DNA of 64,000 bases, taken from assembly GCA_900550195.1 (NCBI GenBank), contig URRB01000012.1:7403-71402 (forward strand), given 5' to 3'. A model generated the notes under the pieces. The model searched no databases, was not told where the DNA came from, and saw only the letters and a program-made list of their open reading frames with translations. The position numbers were made by a program, and so were the translations under genes. This document shows positions 17,394 through 25,755 of this stretch, in pieces. The first letter of the stretch is position 1. Every line of letters begins with the position of its first letter. The DNA is from an uncultured Collinsella sp. (GTDB lineage: Bacteria > Actinomycetota > Coriobacteriia > Coriobacteriales > Coriobacteriaceae).

Positions 17394-17514
17394 GGAGGCC
17401 CCAGGGCTTACCTCCCAAATCTTTCCGCAGGACGGAAGGATCCCGCCGCGCGAAGCGCACGGCGGGATCCTGACATGTCCGAGGACGATTTGGGAGGTAA
17501 GCCCTGGGGTCTCC
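17394..17514 (-). ncRNA. Family A 3'-UTR hairpin element, copy after pfkA
   Basis: The 27-bp outer stem (17394-17420 with 17488-17514, one G-T pair) and an inner stem of about 12 bp (AGGATCCCGCCG with CGGCGGGATCCT, apex GCG-CGAA-GCGC) flank the same 13-nt loop strands as the thrB copy (17421-17433 and 17475-17487). It starts 23 nt after the pfkA stop, on the minus strand. Confidence 0.75.
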
Positions 17515-17537
17515 GATGAGAGCAGTTTCGGCCGAGG

Positions 17538-18617
17538 CTATTCGTCGCCGAAGCTGATGCCCAGCGCCTTGGCCTCGCGCACCAGATCACTCTGGGGGTC
17601 GACATACTTGAGCTTGCCGGCGACTTCCTCGAGCGGCATGTGGCACATCTTGCCGTCACGCAGGGCGATCATGTAGCCAAACTCGCCGCGTAGACAGCCC
17701 AGTGCCGCCTCGACGCCGCACTGGGTCGCAAAGATGCGGTCCTGGGCGTCGGGCTGGCCGCCGCGCTGCGTGTGGCCGGGGATGGCGACGCGGGTCTCGC
17801 GACCGGTCTTGGCCTCGATCTCCTTGGCGATGTCGTAGACGATCGACGGGCTCGTACGTCCGGCGAGTTTTTTCTTGTACTCCTTCTTGGGCAGCGCCGC
17901 GTCCTCCTTGGAGATGGCGCCCTCGGCGACGGCCACGATGGTAAAGCGGCTGCCGGTCTCCATACGATGCTCGATGGTCTTGATGACGTTGTCCATGTCG
18001 TAGGGGATCTCGGGAATCAAGATGACATCCGCGCCGCCCGCGACGCCGGCGTACAGCGGGATCCAGCCAACCTTGTGGCCCATGATCTCGATAACGAACA
18101 CGCGGCCGTGACTCGAGGCGGTGGTGTGAATGTCGTCGATGCACTTGGTGGCGACGTCGATGGCGCTCGTAAAGCCAAACGTCAGCTCGGTGCCCCAGGT
18201 GTCGTTATCGATGGTCTTGGGCAGGGAGATAACGTTGAGGCCCTCTTCGCGCAGGCGATTGGCGGTCTTGGTGGAGCCGTTGCCGCCCAGCATAAACAGG
18301 CAGTCGAGCTGCAGCTTGTGATAGGTGTGGACCATCGCCGGCACCTTCTCGACGCCATCGGCCTCGGGAATGTCCAGACGCTTGAACGGTGTGCGGCTCG
18401 TGCCCAGGATGGTGCCGCCGCGGGTGAGGATGCCGCTAAAATCGGCGGGCGACATGACGCGGAACCTGCTGTAGATAAGGCCCTGGTAGCCGTCCTCAAA
18501 ACCGTAGATCTCGATAGGCTCTTCGCTATTGGTCATGAGCGTTTTGACGATGCCGCGCATGGTGGCGTTGAGCGCCTGGCAGTCGCCGCCACTAGTAAGA
18601 AGACCGATCCTGAGCAT
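17538..18617 (-). CDS. pfkA: 6-phosphofructokinase
   Basis: It phosphorylates fructose 6-phosphate in glycolysis. LLTSGGDCQALNA is the N-terminal phosphate loop, PKTIDND the catalytic block and MGHKVGWI the sugar-binding block. The usual GGDGS motif reads GGNGS here. Lys in PKTIDND (rather than PGTIDND) places it in the clade with mixed features between ATP- and PPi-dependent enzymes; the Gly after the Asn favours ATP. Length (359 aa) is normal for that clade. The SD AAGGA precedes the ATG. Confidence 0.93.
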   Translation of the reverse strand: MLRIGLLTSGGDCQALNATMRGIVKTLMTNSEEPIEIYGFEDGYQGLIYSRFRVMSPADFSGILTRGGTILGTSRTPFKRLDIPEADGVEKVPAMVHTYHKLQLDCLFMLGGNGSTKTANRLREEGLNVISLPKTIDNDTWGTELTFGFTSAIDVATKCIDDIHTTASSHGRVFVIEIMGHKVGWIPLYAGVAGGADVILIPEIPYDMDNVIKTIEHRMETGSRFTIVAVAEGAISKEDAALPKKEYKKKLAGRTSPSIVYDIAKEIEAKTGRETRVAIPGHTQRGGQPDAQDRIFATQCGVEAALGCLRGEFGYMIALRDGKMCHMPLEEVAGKLKYVDPQSDLVREAKALGISFGDE

Positions 18618-18757
18618 GATGAATCCTTCCGGGCAAGTTATAACTTGCGCATAAGTTTACCCCCGCACACTGTTGATACGGGGGCAAAACGTGTTAGCTC
18701 AAGCGTATAGAAATGTAAGCAACGTCAGGCGAGCGTAAGGTCGATGGGCCTGGCTCC

Positions 18758-19843
18758 TTACAGTGCGAAGACGTCGACGTCGCCCCAGTGGCGGCGCAGC
18801 GTGATGGCGGCAGCGGGCTCGGTGTTGTCAAAGACGACCGACCACTGCGTGTTGCTGGTGATGTCTTCCGGATTGGGCTCTTGCGCTGCAGCGCGTAGGG
18901 CCTTCCAAGCGACTGTCTCATCTTGGGCGCCGGCATGGGCGTCAAGGACACCGGCGATTGCGACGGCGCGCTCTTTACCATGGCCCAGCTCGCCGTTCTT
19001 TTGGTTGGGGAGCACCTCGTCACCATAGCAGGCGTAGAAGTTCGTGACTTGGCGTACGGGCGTCGCCTTGCATGTACGGTCGGGATCGCGCGGATCCCAC
19101 TCCACCACCCGCGCGTCACCGGCGGCGTCGTTGATAAAGAAGTGATAGTCGCGTCCGGCCATGGCGTGCATGTCGTAGGCAGAAAGCAGGTCGACGGCCT
19201 CCTGCGTGGTGGCCGCGCGGTCGAGCACCAGACGGATGGCGAGCGAGGTATTGATGACGGGGCGTTGCGCGTCCTGGTCACAGGGCTTGGAATCCAGAGT
19301 GAGTACGGCAATGGACACGCCGCATTCGTTGACGCCGTCGAGCTGGGCAAACGGGCCCATCAACGCCGCGACGCGTCCGGCGACGGAGCCAAGTGGAGTG
19401 TTGGCGCCCAGGTTATTGAGGGCCGCAAAGCCGATGGAGGCATAGCCGCCGCGTGGGTGATTGCGCACCAGCAGCGCCGAGGTGTCGTCCTTAAAGTCGT
19501 AATTGCGACCGGTGCGCACGCGGCCTTCGGCATCTACGGCGACAAAAGCGCTGCAGGCAAACTGGGGCGCCTGGACATGTGCCGGCACGCCGGGCAACAC
19601 CTGCGCCACCACGGCATCGATGTAGGCCTGGTCGTCGCGCACGCCAGCGGCGATGATGCGATCAAGATCGTAGTCGTAGGCGATGTCGATTGCGTACAGG
19701 TCATAGCTATCCGCGTAGCCGGTCAAGCGTTTGAGCGACGCGGCGGACTTGATTTGCTTGCGGTAAACGATACCGGTGGCAGCGGCAAGGCCGACGGCGA
19801 CTCCCGCGACACCGCAGGCGATGGCAATGTTACGTGGCTTCAT
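18758..19843 (-). CDS. Linear amide C-N hydrolase (choloylglycine hydrolase/penicillin acylase-like Ntn fold), membrane-anchored
   Basis: The 361-residue protein starts with a hydrophobic anchor (about 8-26), then a ~70-residue stretch before Cys97 in FACSAFVAVDAEGRVRTGRNYDFKDD. That is the Ntn nucleophile block (C..F...D..G....RN.D). Further family features are the Asn of LGANTPLG and DGVNECGVSIAVLTL. Unlike bile salt hydrolases, whose Cys2 is exposed by Met removal, the cysteine here is internal, so a propeptide must be cut off. The substrate could be an N-acyl amide, bile amide or beta-lactam-like compound; nothing in the sequence decides this. Confidence 0.8.
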   Translation of the reverse strand: MKPRNIAIACGVAGVAVGLAAATGIVYRKQIKSAASLKRLTGYADSYDLYAIDIAYDYDLDRIIAAGVRDDQAYIDAVVAQVLPGVPAHVQAPQFACSAFVAVDAEGRVRTGRNYDFKDDTSALLVRNHPRGGYASIGFAALNNLGANTPLGSVAGRVAALMGPFAQLDGVNECGVSIAVLTLDSKPCDQDAQRPVINTSLAIRLVLDRAATTQEAVDLLSAYDMHAMAGRDYHFFINDAAGDARVVEWDPRDPDRTCKATPVRQVTNFYACYGDEVLPNQKNGELGHGKERAVAIAGVLDAHAGAQDETVAWKALRAAAQEPNPEDITSNTQWSVVFDNTEPAAAITLRRHWGDVDVFAL

Positions 19844-20004
19844 GACGGCTCCTCTCGTCCTGTTAGCGTAATTGTCGCAAAAGGAGCGCGGGCATGATGG
19901 CTCAACTTGGTGAGCGGCGCGGGATTAAACATGGAATGAAGAGTGCGGCGCTGGCGTGGCGGGGTATGCTGGAGGGGACCATCAACCCAGCGAAAGGGGA
20001 GAGC

Positions 20005-21390
20005 ATGACGGATCAGGAAACGCCCGAGCGCGCGCATGTGACGGCCGACGATATCGAGGCCGCCAACGACCTCATCGACTTTATCGAGGCATGTCCCAGC
20101 ATGTTCCATACGGCGGCGACCATTATGGCCGAGCTCGACGAGGCGGGCTTTACCTACCTGCCCGAGAACGCGGCGTGGGACATCGAGCCGGGCGGGCGTT
20201 ATTACACGCAGCGCAATACCTCGAGCGTTATTGCCTTTAAGGTGGGCGAGGACCTGACCGCGACGTGGGGCGAGGACGGCGTTGCCGGTGACTATCATTT
20301 TCAGCTCACGGCGTCGCACAGCGATTCGCCGACGTTTAAGGTCAAGGCCGTGCCCGAGCTCGACGGCGCAGGCGAGACGCTGCGCCTGAACACCGAGGCC
20401 TACGGCGGCATGATCGACTACACCTGGTTCGACCGCCCGCTGGCGCTCGCGGGCCGCGTGTTGGTACGCGAAGGCGACCGTATTGAGAGCCGTCTGCTTG
20501 CCACCGAGCGCGAGGTCGCTATCATTCCGAGCCTTGCCATCCACATGAACCGCGGCGTTAACGAGGGCTTTGCTCCCAACCGAGCCGTCGACCTGTGCCC
20601 GCTCATCAGCGCTGGCGAGCTTAAGCAGGGCGACTTTGATGCTCTGATCGCCGACGAGCTGGACGTTGAGCCCGATCAGATTCTGGGCCGCGATCTGTTC
20701 CTGGTCAATCGTCAGGATGCGTGCATTTGGGGCTGGGCCGACGAGTTTATCTCGACGCCCAAGCTCGACGACCTGGCCTGCGCCTATACCTCGCTGCAGG
20801 CATTTTTGGGTGCCGAGAACGCGCACGACGTTTCGGTCTTTTGCTGCTTTGATAATGAGGAGGTTGGCTCCGAGACCAAGCAGGGCGCCATGTCGACGTT
20901 CTTGGCCGACGCGCTGCGCCGCATTAACGGATCGCTGGGCTTTGACGACGAGTCGTATCATCGCGCCCTTGCCGCATCGATGCTCGTGAGCTGCGACAAC
21001 GCGCATGCCGTGCACCCCAACCACGCCGAGAAGTGCGACGCCCGCAGCCAGGTGGTGCTCAACGGCGGTATCGTCATCAAGGAGGCAGCCAACCAGCACT
21101 ATTGTACCGATGCCTTTAGCCGCGCGGTGTTCCAAGCTATTTGCGATGACGCCGACGTGCCCACGCAGGCCTTCGCCAACAAGAGCGATATGGCCGGCGG
21201 ATCCACGCTCGGCAATCTGTCCAATATGCAGGCGAGCATGCATGCCGTGGACGTGGGCCTGCCGCAGCTGGCCATGCACTCGAGCTACGAGACCGGCGGC
21301 GTGCGCGACGTGATGTACGCCATCCGCGCCCTCACGGCTTTCTACGAGCGAAACCTAACCATCAACGGCGCCGAAAGCGTGGAGCTCTAA
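20005..21390 (+). CDS. M18 family aminopeptidase
   Basis: This zinc aminopeptidase removes N-terminal residues, preferably acidic ones in characterised relatives. Metal and catalytic blocks are visible: TASHSDSPTFKVK near residue 100, CCFDNEEVGSETKQGA in the middle, SCDNAHAVHPNH, and MHSSYETGG near the C-terminus. Length (461 aa) is typical. I use ATG 20005 behind AAAGGGGAG; the longer frame from 19894 runs into the divergent promoter of the Ntn hydrolase gene. The stop codon lies inside the stem of a GGGACAG hairpin. Confidence 0.93.
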   Translation: MTDQETPERAHVTADDIEAANDLIDFIEACPSMFHTAATIMAELDEAGFTYLPENAAWDIEPGGRYYTQRNTSSVIAFKVGEDLTATWGEDGVAGDYHFQLTASHSDSPTFKVKAVPELDGAGETLRLNTEAYGGMIDYTWFDRPLALAGRVLVREGDRIESRLLATEREVAIIPSLAIHMNRGVNEGFAPNRAVDLCPLISAGELKQGDFDALIADELDVEPDQILGRDLFLVNRQDACIWGWADEFISTPKLDDLACAYTSLQAFLGAENAHDVSVFCCFDNEEVGSETKQGAMSTFLADALRRINGSLGFDDESYHRALAASMLVSCDNAHAVHPNHAEKCDARSQVVLNGGIVIKEAANQHYCTDAFSRAVFQAICDDADVPTQAFANKSDMAGGSTLGNLSNMQASMHAVDVGLPQLAMHSSYETGGVRDVMYAIRALTAFYERNLTINGAESVEL

Positions 21391-21428
21391 AACCTGCTAA
21401 AAGGGACAGGTTTATTTTGCAGGTTTTA
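21388..21428 (+). repeat. GGGACAG-loop hairpin overlapping the M18 peptidase stop
   Basis: A 10-bp stem TAAAACCTGC/GCAGGTTTTA (21388-21397 and 21419-21428) encloses TAAAAGGGACAGG then TTTATTTT. The first arm includes the stop codon TAA. Confidence 0.7.
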
Positions 21429-21475
21429 TCTGGGCAAATGCAAAGGGTGAAACCGAGCTAGATCGGTGGTACGTG

Positions 21476-21509
21476 GCCGCCGAGGTGCAGTGCACCTCGG
21501 CGGCTTTTT
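21476..21509 (+). terminator. Strong terminator upstream of the RelB/PIN pair
   Basis: Perfect 14-nt arms (GCCGCCGAGGTGCA and its complement) are followed by TTTTT. It insulates the toxin-antitoxin genes from the aminopeptidase gene. Confidence 0.85.
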
Positions 21510-21542
21510 GTGCACAGAGTGCGGCTAATGCTAATAAATGCT

Positions 21543-21579
21543 ATACGTGCTTTACGTATCTACCATAGAGTTTTATGAT
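21543..21579 (+). promoter_or_regulatory. Promoter with operator-like dyad for the RelB/PIN pair
   Basis: TTTACG (21551-21556) and TATGAT (21574-21579) are spaced by 17 nt. The dyad ATACGT-N5-ACGTAT (21543-21559) covers the -35 box, as expected for antitoxin autorepression (inference). Confidence 0.6.
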
Positions 21580-21604
21580 GATTTTAAAGTATTAAGGAGG
21601 GGTC

Positions 21605-21985
21605 ATGACCACAACAGCCGCTCAGATCAACGTACGTCTCGATGCCGATCTTAAAAGGAGCGGGGACGCCGCTCTCTCCAGGGCCGGTATGACGCCGAGC
21701 CAAGCGGTGCGAGCGCTCTGGCAGCTTGCAGCGTCGCTGGCCGATCGCCCCGGTGCGCTCGAGGATATCCTGCTGCCCAGTCGTGTCCGGGCGGAACAGC
21801 GCGAGCGCGAAAAGGCCGCTAAACGTAAGCTCGAGCTCATGGATCAGGGGTCGAAGCTGTTCGCTGCCGCTTGCCGTGAGTCGGGAATCGATATGGTCAA
21901 GGCTCAGCCCTCGGGCGATGAAGAACTCAAACGGAACGCCTACGCGGATCGCTACGGCGAGGAGATGAGCTGGCTCTATGAGTGA
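21605..21985 (+). CDS. RelB/DinJ-family antitoxin
   Basis: The N-terminal half is a ribbon-helix-helix of the RelB/DinJ type: QINVRLDADLKRSGDAALSRAG then MTPSQAVRALW. It would bind the operator at 21543. The C-terminal half (to residue 126) is charged and probably wraps the toxin. The SD AAGGAGG is strong. It overlaps the PIN gene by 8 nt (ATGAGTGA), the classic antitoxin-toxin coupling. A RelB-type antitoxin usually pairs with a RelE-fold toxin, so the PIN partner is less common. Confidence 0.85.
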   Translation: MTTTAAQINVRLDADLKRSGDAALSRAGMTPSQAVRALWQLAASLADRPGALEDILLPSRVRAEQREREKAAKRKLELMDQGSKLFAAACRESGIDMVKAQPSGDEELKRNAYADRYGEEMSWLYE

Positions 21986-22469
21986 GGCTCCAAGGCGCAT
22001 CTTGGTTGACACCAACGTGTGGCTCGATTACTTCATTCCCTCACGACGTGGTCGTTCGGTGGCGATTGAGTTTTTACGCGATGCATGCACGGCGCAGGTG
22101 GATTTGCTGTATGCGGCGACATCGTCCAAAGATCTGTTCTATTTGATTTCGAGCGAACATAAGGCGTGGTATCGGCGCGAGCATGGCTCGCTATCCCAAG
22201 ATGCCGCCGTGGCGGCGACATCACTTGCATGGGATTGCCTCGACGTGTTGTCGCAACTTGCCACGCCGGTACCCTGCGACCTGAGTGACATATGGATGGC
22301 GAGCAAACAGCGTAAGCTCCATAGCGATTACGAAGACGATTTAATCATTGCGGCAGCAATGCGCGCAAAGGCAGACCTTCTGGTCATCAACGATGCCAAA
22401 CTCTGTTCACACGCACCCGTCGCAGCAATGAGCGCAGAAGACGCAAAGAATTACTTAGCGACGCTCTAG
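21978..22469 (+). CDS. PIN-domain ribonuclease toxin
   Basis: The 163-residue product has the PIN acidic residues: Asp11 in LVDTNVWLD, DYEDDLIIAAAM in the second half and LVINDAKL near the end. PIN toxins are Mg-dependent RNases that cut specific RNAs such as initiator tRNA or rRNA in known cases. It is translated from an ATG inside the antitoxin stop region. Confidence 0.88.
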   Translation: MSEAPRRILVDTNVWLDYFIPSRRGRSVAIEFLRDACTAQVDLLYAATSSKDLFYLISSEHKAWYRREHGSLSQDAAVAATSLAWDCLDVLSQLATPVPCDLSDIWMASKQRKLHSDYEDDLIIAAAMRAKADLLVINDAKLCSHAPVAAMSAEDAKNYLATL

Positions 22470-22484
22470 CAATTTGAAGACCCT

Positions 22485-22570
22485 GCAGGTCGAATAAAAG
22501 TCAGCGAGAGCCCACAGGTAGGGCCGCGCCAGCAAAGCGCCGCAGGTTGAACAAAAGTCAGCGAGAGCCC
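22485..22570 (+). repeat. 29-bp direct repeat pair
   Basis: 22485-22513 and 22542-22570 match at 27 of 29 positions (GCAGGT-GAA-AAAAGTCAGCG core ending AGAGCCC). The copies lie 57 bp apart and the second leads into the family B hairpin. Confidence 0.6.
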
Positions 22571-22662
22571 GCCAGAGTGAGCAAGGTGCCTTGAAAGAGG
22601 AGGGCATTGACCTTCTGGTCATGCCCGACGATTGAAAGGCAGATTGCCGCTCTGGCGGGCTC
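22565..22662 (-). ncRNA. Family B structured element, copy downstream of the hydroxyacid dehydrogenase
   Basis: Outer arms 22565-22577 and 22650-22662 pair over 13 bp. An inner hairpin 22602-22612/22617-22626 (GGGCAT-TGACC with GGTC-ATGCCC) sits inside. On the minus strand the strands next to the inner stem read TCAATCGTC and TCCTCTTTCA. These same strings flank the inner stem of the element after amtB (38985-39072). Confidence 0.6.
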
Positions 22663-22675
22663 GCAGCGTCGAGGG

Positions 22676-22703
22676 GTTCCGGCGTTTGGCAAAACGCCGG
22701 AAC
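22676..22703. terminator. Hairpin just after the hydroxyacid dehydrogenase stop
   Basis: Twelve perfect base pairs (GTTCCGGCGTTT/AAACGCCGGAAC) with loop GGCA begin 3 nt after the minus-strand stop. No clear T-run follows, so it may stabilise the transcript more than end it. Confidence 0.5.
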
Positions 22704-22705
22704 AA

Positions 22706-23641
22706 TCAGTGTTCGATCCAGCAGCGCAGGGTCTCGCCTGCCTGCAGGTGACGCAGATTCTCTGCGGCAATGTCGACCACATTGTCGAGCGTAGCCTCCA
22801 AGTGGAACCAGCCCGAGATATGCGGCGTAATGAGCATGTTAGGCGCATCCCACAGTGGGCTTGTCTCGGGCAGCGGCTCGGGGTCGGTGACGTCGACCGC
22901 GGCACCGGCGAGATGACCCGACTCCAGGGCGGCAACCAAGTCGTCGGCGACCACAAGGTCGCCGCGGCCGCCGTTGGCAAAGAAGGCGCCCGGTTTCATC
23001 GCGGCGAAGAACTCGGCGTTCGCCAGGCCGCGGGTCTCGGGTGTGCTGGGCATAAAGGAAGCGACGATGTCAGCCTCGACCAGGCGCTCGGACAGGGCGT
23101 CCATGCCGTCCATGTCCTCAAACACAATGGGATAGACGAGCGGATGGCGCTTGATGCCGCGGACGTGCGCGCCCATGCTGCGGCAGAGCGTGGCAAAGTG
23201 GCCGCCGATATCGCCCGCGCCCAGCACCAGCACGTTGGCATTTTTGAGCGAGGTGACCGGCCCTAAGTCCTCCCAGCGATGCTCGCGCTGCAGGTCCTGG
23301 TAGCCGCGCAGGCGCTTCATCATAGACAGCACCATGGCAAACATGTGCTCGCTCACAGCCTGGCCGTAGGCACCCACCGAGCAGGAAAGCTTAGCGTCGG
23401 CCGGCACGGTGCCGGCGGCCAAGTAATCGTCATAGCCAGCGGTCTGCAATTGCAACAGCTGGAGATGTTCGCATGCCGTGAGCATGTCAGGGTCGATGTT
23501 GCCCAAGATCACGTCAGCATCGGCGACCTGCTCGCGCGTGGCGGCGTCGGCGCTCGTGTAGATAAAGTCCTCGCCCGGAGCGCTCGACTCAAGAATTGCA
23601 CGATGACGGTCGTTGACGGGCAGCAAAACCAGGATGTTCAC
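22706..23641 (-). CDS. D-isomer-specific 2-hydroxyacid dehydrogenase
   Basis: This is an NAD(P)H-dependent reductase of 2-keto acids. The Rossmann motif VLGAGDIGGHFA is at about 145. The catalytic triad is present: Arg in NGGRGDLV, Glu in DPEPLP and His in TPHISGW. The N-terminal substrate domain is intact (311 aa). The start is GTG at 23641 behind GGAGAGGA. The exact substrate is not evident. Hydroxyisocaproate/hydroxyphenyllactate-type enzymes often serve amino-acid fermentation, which would fit the 2-hydroxyacyl-CoA dehydratase-type system at 43.4 kb, but that is speculation. Confidence 0.88.
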   Translation of the reverse strand: MNILVLLPVNDRHRAILESSAPGEDFIYTSADAATREQVADADVILGNIDPDMLTACEHLQLLQLQTAGYDDYLAAGTVPADAKLSCSVGAYGQAVSEHMFAMVLSMMKRLRGYQDLQREHRWEDLGPVTSLKNANVLVLGAGDIGGHFATLCRSMGAHVRGIKRHPLVYPIVFEDMDGMDALSERLVEADIVASFMPSTPETRGLANAEFFAAMKPGAFFANGGRGDLVVADDLVAALESGHLAGAAVDVTDPEPLPETSPLWDAPNMLITPHISGWFHLEATLDNVVDIAAENLRHLQAGETLRCWIEH

Positions 23642-23660
23642 AAGCAGTCCTCTCCGCTCG

Positions 23661-23694
23661 ACCTACCAAAAGGGGCAGGTTTATTTTGGCAGGT
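23661..23694. repeat. GGGGCAG-loop hairpin variant
   Basis: ACCTACC (23661-23667) pairs with GGCAGGT (23688-23694) with one mismatch, around AAAAGGGGCAGG-TTTATTTT. It lies between map and the dehydrogenase gene. Confidence 0.55.
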
Positions 23695-23773
23695 TTTATC
23701 AGGCAAAACGCTATAAAAACGCCGGGCTTTGCGATGGTTAACATATCCATCGCGAAGCCCGGCGCATCCACGG

Positions 23774-24661
23774 CTACCAGCTCAGCAGCTCGTAGCCGTC
23801 CTCGGTCACCACGAGCTGTACCTCGCACTGGGCCGAATCGCTACCGTCCTTGGTGCGCACACACCAGCCGTCGCCCTTGCTGATCTTGATGTCGGGCGCT
23901 CCGGCATTGACCATGGGCTCGATGGTAAAGACCATGCCCGGAGCCATGATGGTGTCCACATCGGGCGCCTCGGTGGTAAAGCCCACAAACGGGTCCTCGT
24001 GGAACTCCTTACCGATGCCGTGTCCGCCGTACTCGCGCACCACGCTAAAGCCGGCGTCCTCGACCGTCTTTTGCACGGCCTCAGCCATCACGGAGAGCGG
24101 CAGCCACGGCTTGACGGCAGCCAGACCCGCCTCCACGCTGGCGCGGGTGACGTCGACCAGGCGCTGGCGCTCGGCAGAGACCTCGCCGATGCAGAACATG
24201 CGGCTCGAATCACTAAAGTAGCCGTCTAGGATCGTGGAGCAGTCCACGTTGATAATATCGCCCTCATGCAGCACGTCCGTATCGCAGGGGATACCGTGAC
24301 AGACCACGTCGTTGATCGAGGTGCAAACGCTCTTGGGGTAGCCCTCATAGTTGAGGTCGGCCGGCGTGCCACCGTGCTCGACGGTGTAGTCGTAGATCAT
24401 CTGGTCGATCTGGTTGGTGGTCATGCCCGCGGCGATGTGTTCGCCTACGTAATCGAGCACGCCCACGTTGATGGCGGCCGAGCGCTTGATGCCCTCGATA
24501 TCGGCGGGCGTCTTGTAGAGCGTGCGGGGCAGAACCTCCCAGCCCTCTTCCCACAAGCGCTCGAGGCGCTCATCAAAGGCGCTATGGCATTTCTTATATT
24601 TTTTGCCGCTGCCGCACCAGCAGGCGTCGTTGCGGCCGGGCACGGGTCCATTGTCAAACAT
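23774..24661 (-). CDS. map: Methionine aminopeptidase with N-terminal SEC-C zinc motif
   Basis: It removes the initiator methionine from nascent proteins. Residues 1-26 carry the SEC-C motif CWCGSGKKYKKCH, which binds zinc and is found on some Map proteins, where it may dock at the ribosome. The catalytic domain has INVDCSTILDGYFSDSSR, REYGGHGIGKEFHEDP and MVFTIEPM; the metal-binding Asp, His and Glu residues are in these blocks. Length (295 aa) fits the long type I form. The SD AAAGGAAG precedes the ATG. Confidence 0.95.
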   Translation of the reverse strand: MFDNGPVPGRNDACWCGSGKKYKKCHSAFDERLERLWEEGWEVLPRTLYKTPADIEGIKRSAAINVGVLDYVGEHIAAGMTTNQIDQMIYDYTVEHGGTPADLNYEGYPKSVCTSINDVVCHGIPCDTDVLHEGDIINVDCSTILDGYFSDSSRMFCIGEVSAERQRLVDVTRASVEAGLAAVKPWLPLSVMAEAVQKTVEDAGFSVVREYGGHGIGKEFHEDPFVGFTTEAPDVDTIMAPGMVFTIEPMVNAGAPDIKISKGDGWCVRTKDGSDSAQCEVQLVVTEDGYELLSW

Positions 24662-24753
24662 GGCTAACTTCCTTTCATTCGCAGCTAGTATAGCCCACCC
24701 GCAGACCAGCTCATTTGGGATGGGGCTAATTTAGCTGCTGGCGGGCGGCCGCG

Positions 24754-25530
24754 CTAGTAGCTCACCTGGCAGGGGGTGCCGAGGGCTTGGACGCGCGCGG
24801 CAATGGCGTCGAGGGCCTCGGGTGCTGCTTTGGCAAGGCCTGCGACCGGTGTCTCGCGCGCCACCGTGTAGATGGTCGCCTCCTGCGGACGAATGCGCTC
24901 GAGCACCGCGAGCCAGGGGGCGACGTACTCCTCGCCGGTGTTGTCGATGGGCTTGCCCTGATACTCACCGGTCAAAAAGATCGTCTGGATAATAACGTGA
25001 CCGTCAAAGCTTGCGAACGTCTCGATCTGGTGCTCGACGTCGTAGGGGCCAACGGGCTGGTCGAGCAGCTGGATAAATGCCGGGTCGACGGTATCGAGCT
25101 TAAGAATGTTGTCATCGACCATCATGAGCGCGTCGTGCACCTCGGGGCGGTCGGCGCGCGTGCCGTTGGAGAGCACGGCGATCTTGGAGTTTGGGGCAAG
25201 CTCGTCGCGCAGCGCGACGGCGCCGGCGATGGCCTGCGGAAACTCCGGTGCGGCGGTGGGCTCGCCGTTGCCTGCGAAGGTGATCACATCGGGGAGCTCG
25301 CCCTCGGCTGCCATCTCGCGCAGCTTTGCCTCGAGCGCGTCGAGTACCACGGCAGCTGTGTTGTACGGCTCATGGCAGGGGCGCTCGGCGTTGAGGCCGT
25401 TTTCGCAGTAAATACAGTCGAACGTGCAGATTTTGCCGCTGGCCGGCATCATGTTGACGCCGAGCGAGAGACCAAGGCGACGGCTGCGAACGGGCCCAAA
25501 GATGGGGCTGGCATTCAAAAACGTAGACAT
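24754..25530 (-). CDS. Radical SAM protein of the TYW1-like/'wyosine-related' class
   Basis: The cluster motif CTFDCIYC (Cys35, Cys39, Cys42) follows the opening ASPIFGPVRSRRLGLSLGVN. The central block TFAGNGEPTAAPEF is the SAM-binding GEP-like region. This architecture (FGPV.SRRLG.SLG...) is common in bacterial radical SAM proteins of unknown function. I choose ATG 25530, nine nt from GAGGAG; ATG 25536 is only three nt away, and the open frame running up to 26124 is antisense to the next gene. Confidence 0.85.
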   Translation of the reverse strand: MSTFLNASPIFGPVRSRRLGLSLGVNMMPASGKICTFDCIYCENGLNAERPCHEPYNTAAVVLDALEAKLREMAAEGELPDVITFAGNGEPTAAPEFPQAIAGAVALRDELAPNSKIAVLSNGTRADRPEVHDALMMVDDNILKLDTVDPAFIQLLDQPVGPYDVEHQIETFASFDGHVIIQTIFLTGEYQGKPIDNTGEEYVAPWLAVLERIRPQEATIYTVARETPVAGLAKAAPEALDAIAARVQALGTPCQVSY

Positions 25531-25755
25531 AGGCATATGCTCCTCAAGACAATTGTGCCTAAGCATAGCATCGGCTCCAAAGCAGGGTGCGGGCTCTTGC
25601 TTTACAAGTTTCGTTTTTTCACGTCGCTCATTATGCCGTGCCATGAAAAGCCTCGGGTCGGGTACAGTTAATCTGTTAACAAGGCGCAAGGCAATGCGGG
25701 TCCATCCAACCGTGCTGACGTGCAACTGGATGAGCATTGATGATGGGGGCACAAC

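Noticed and set aside
17538..18617. PPi-dependent phosphofructokinase
   Set aside because: Lys in PKTIDND alone does not make the enzyme PPi-dependent; the residue after the GGN position is Gly, not Asp, which favours ATP.
21455..21509. T-box-like string GGTGGTAC before a terminator
   Set aside because: Only about 65 nt separate it from the preceding stop, too short for the specifier stem, and the following gene is a toxin-antitoxin pair, not an aminoacyl-tRNA or amino acid gene.
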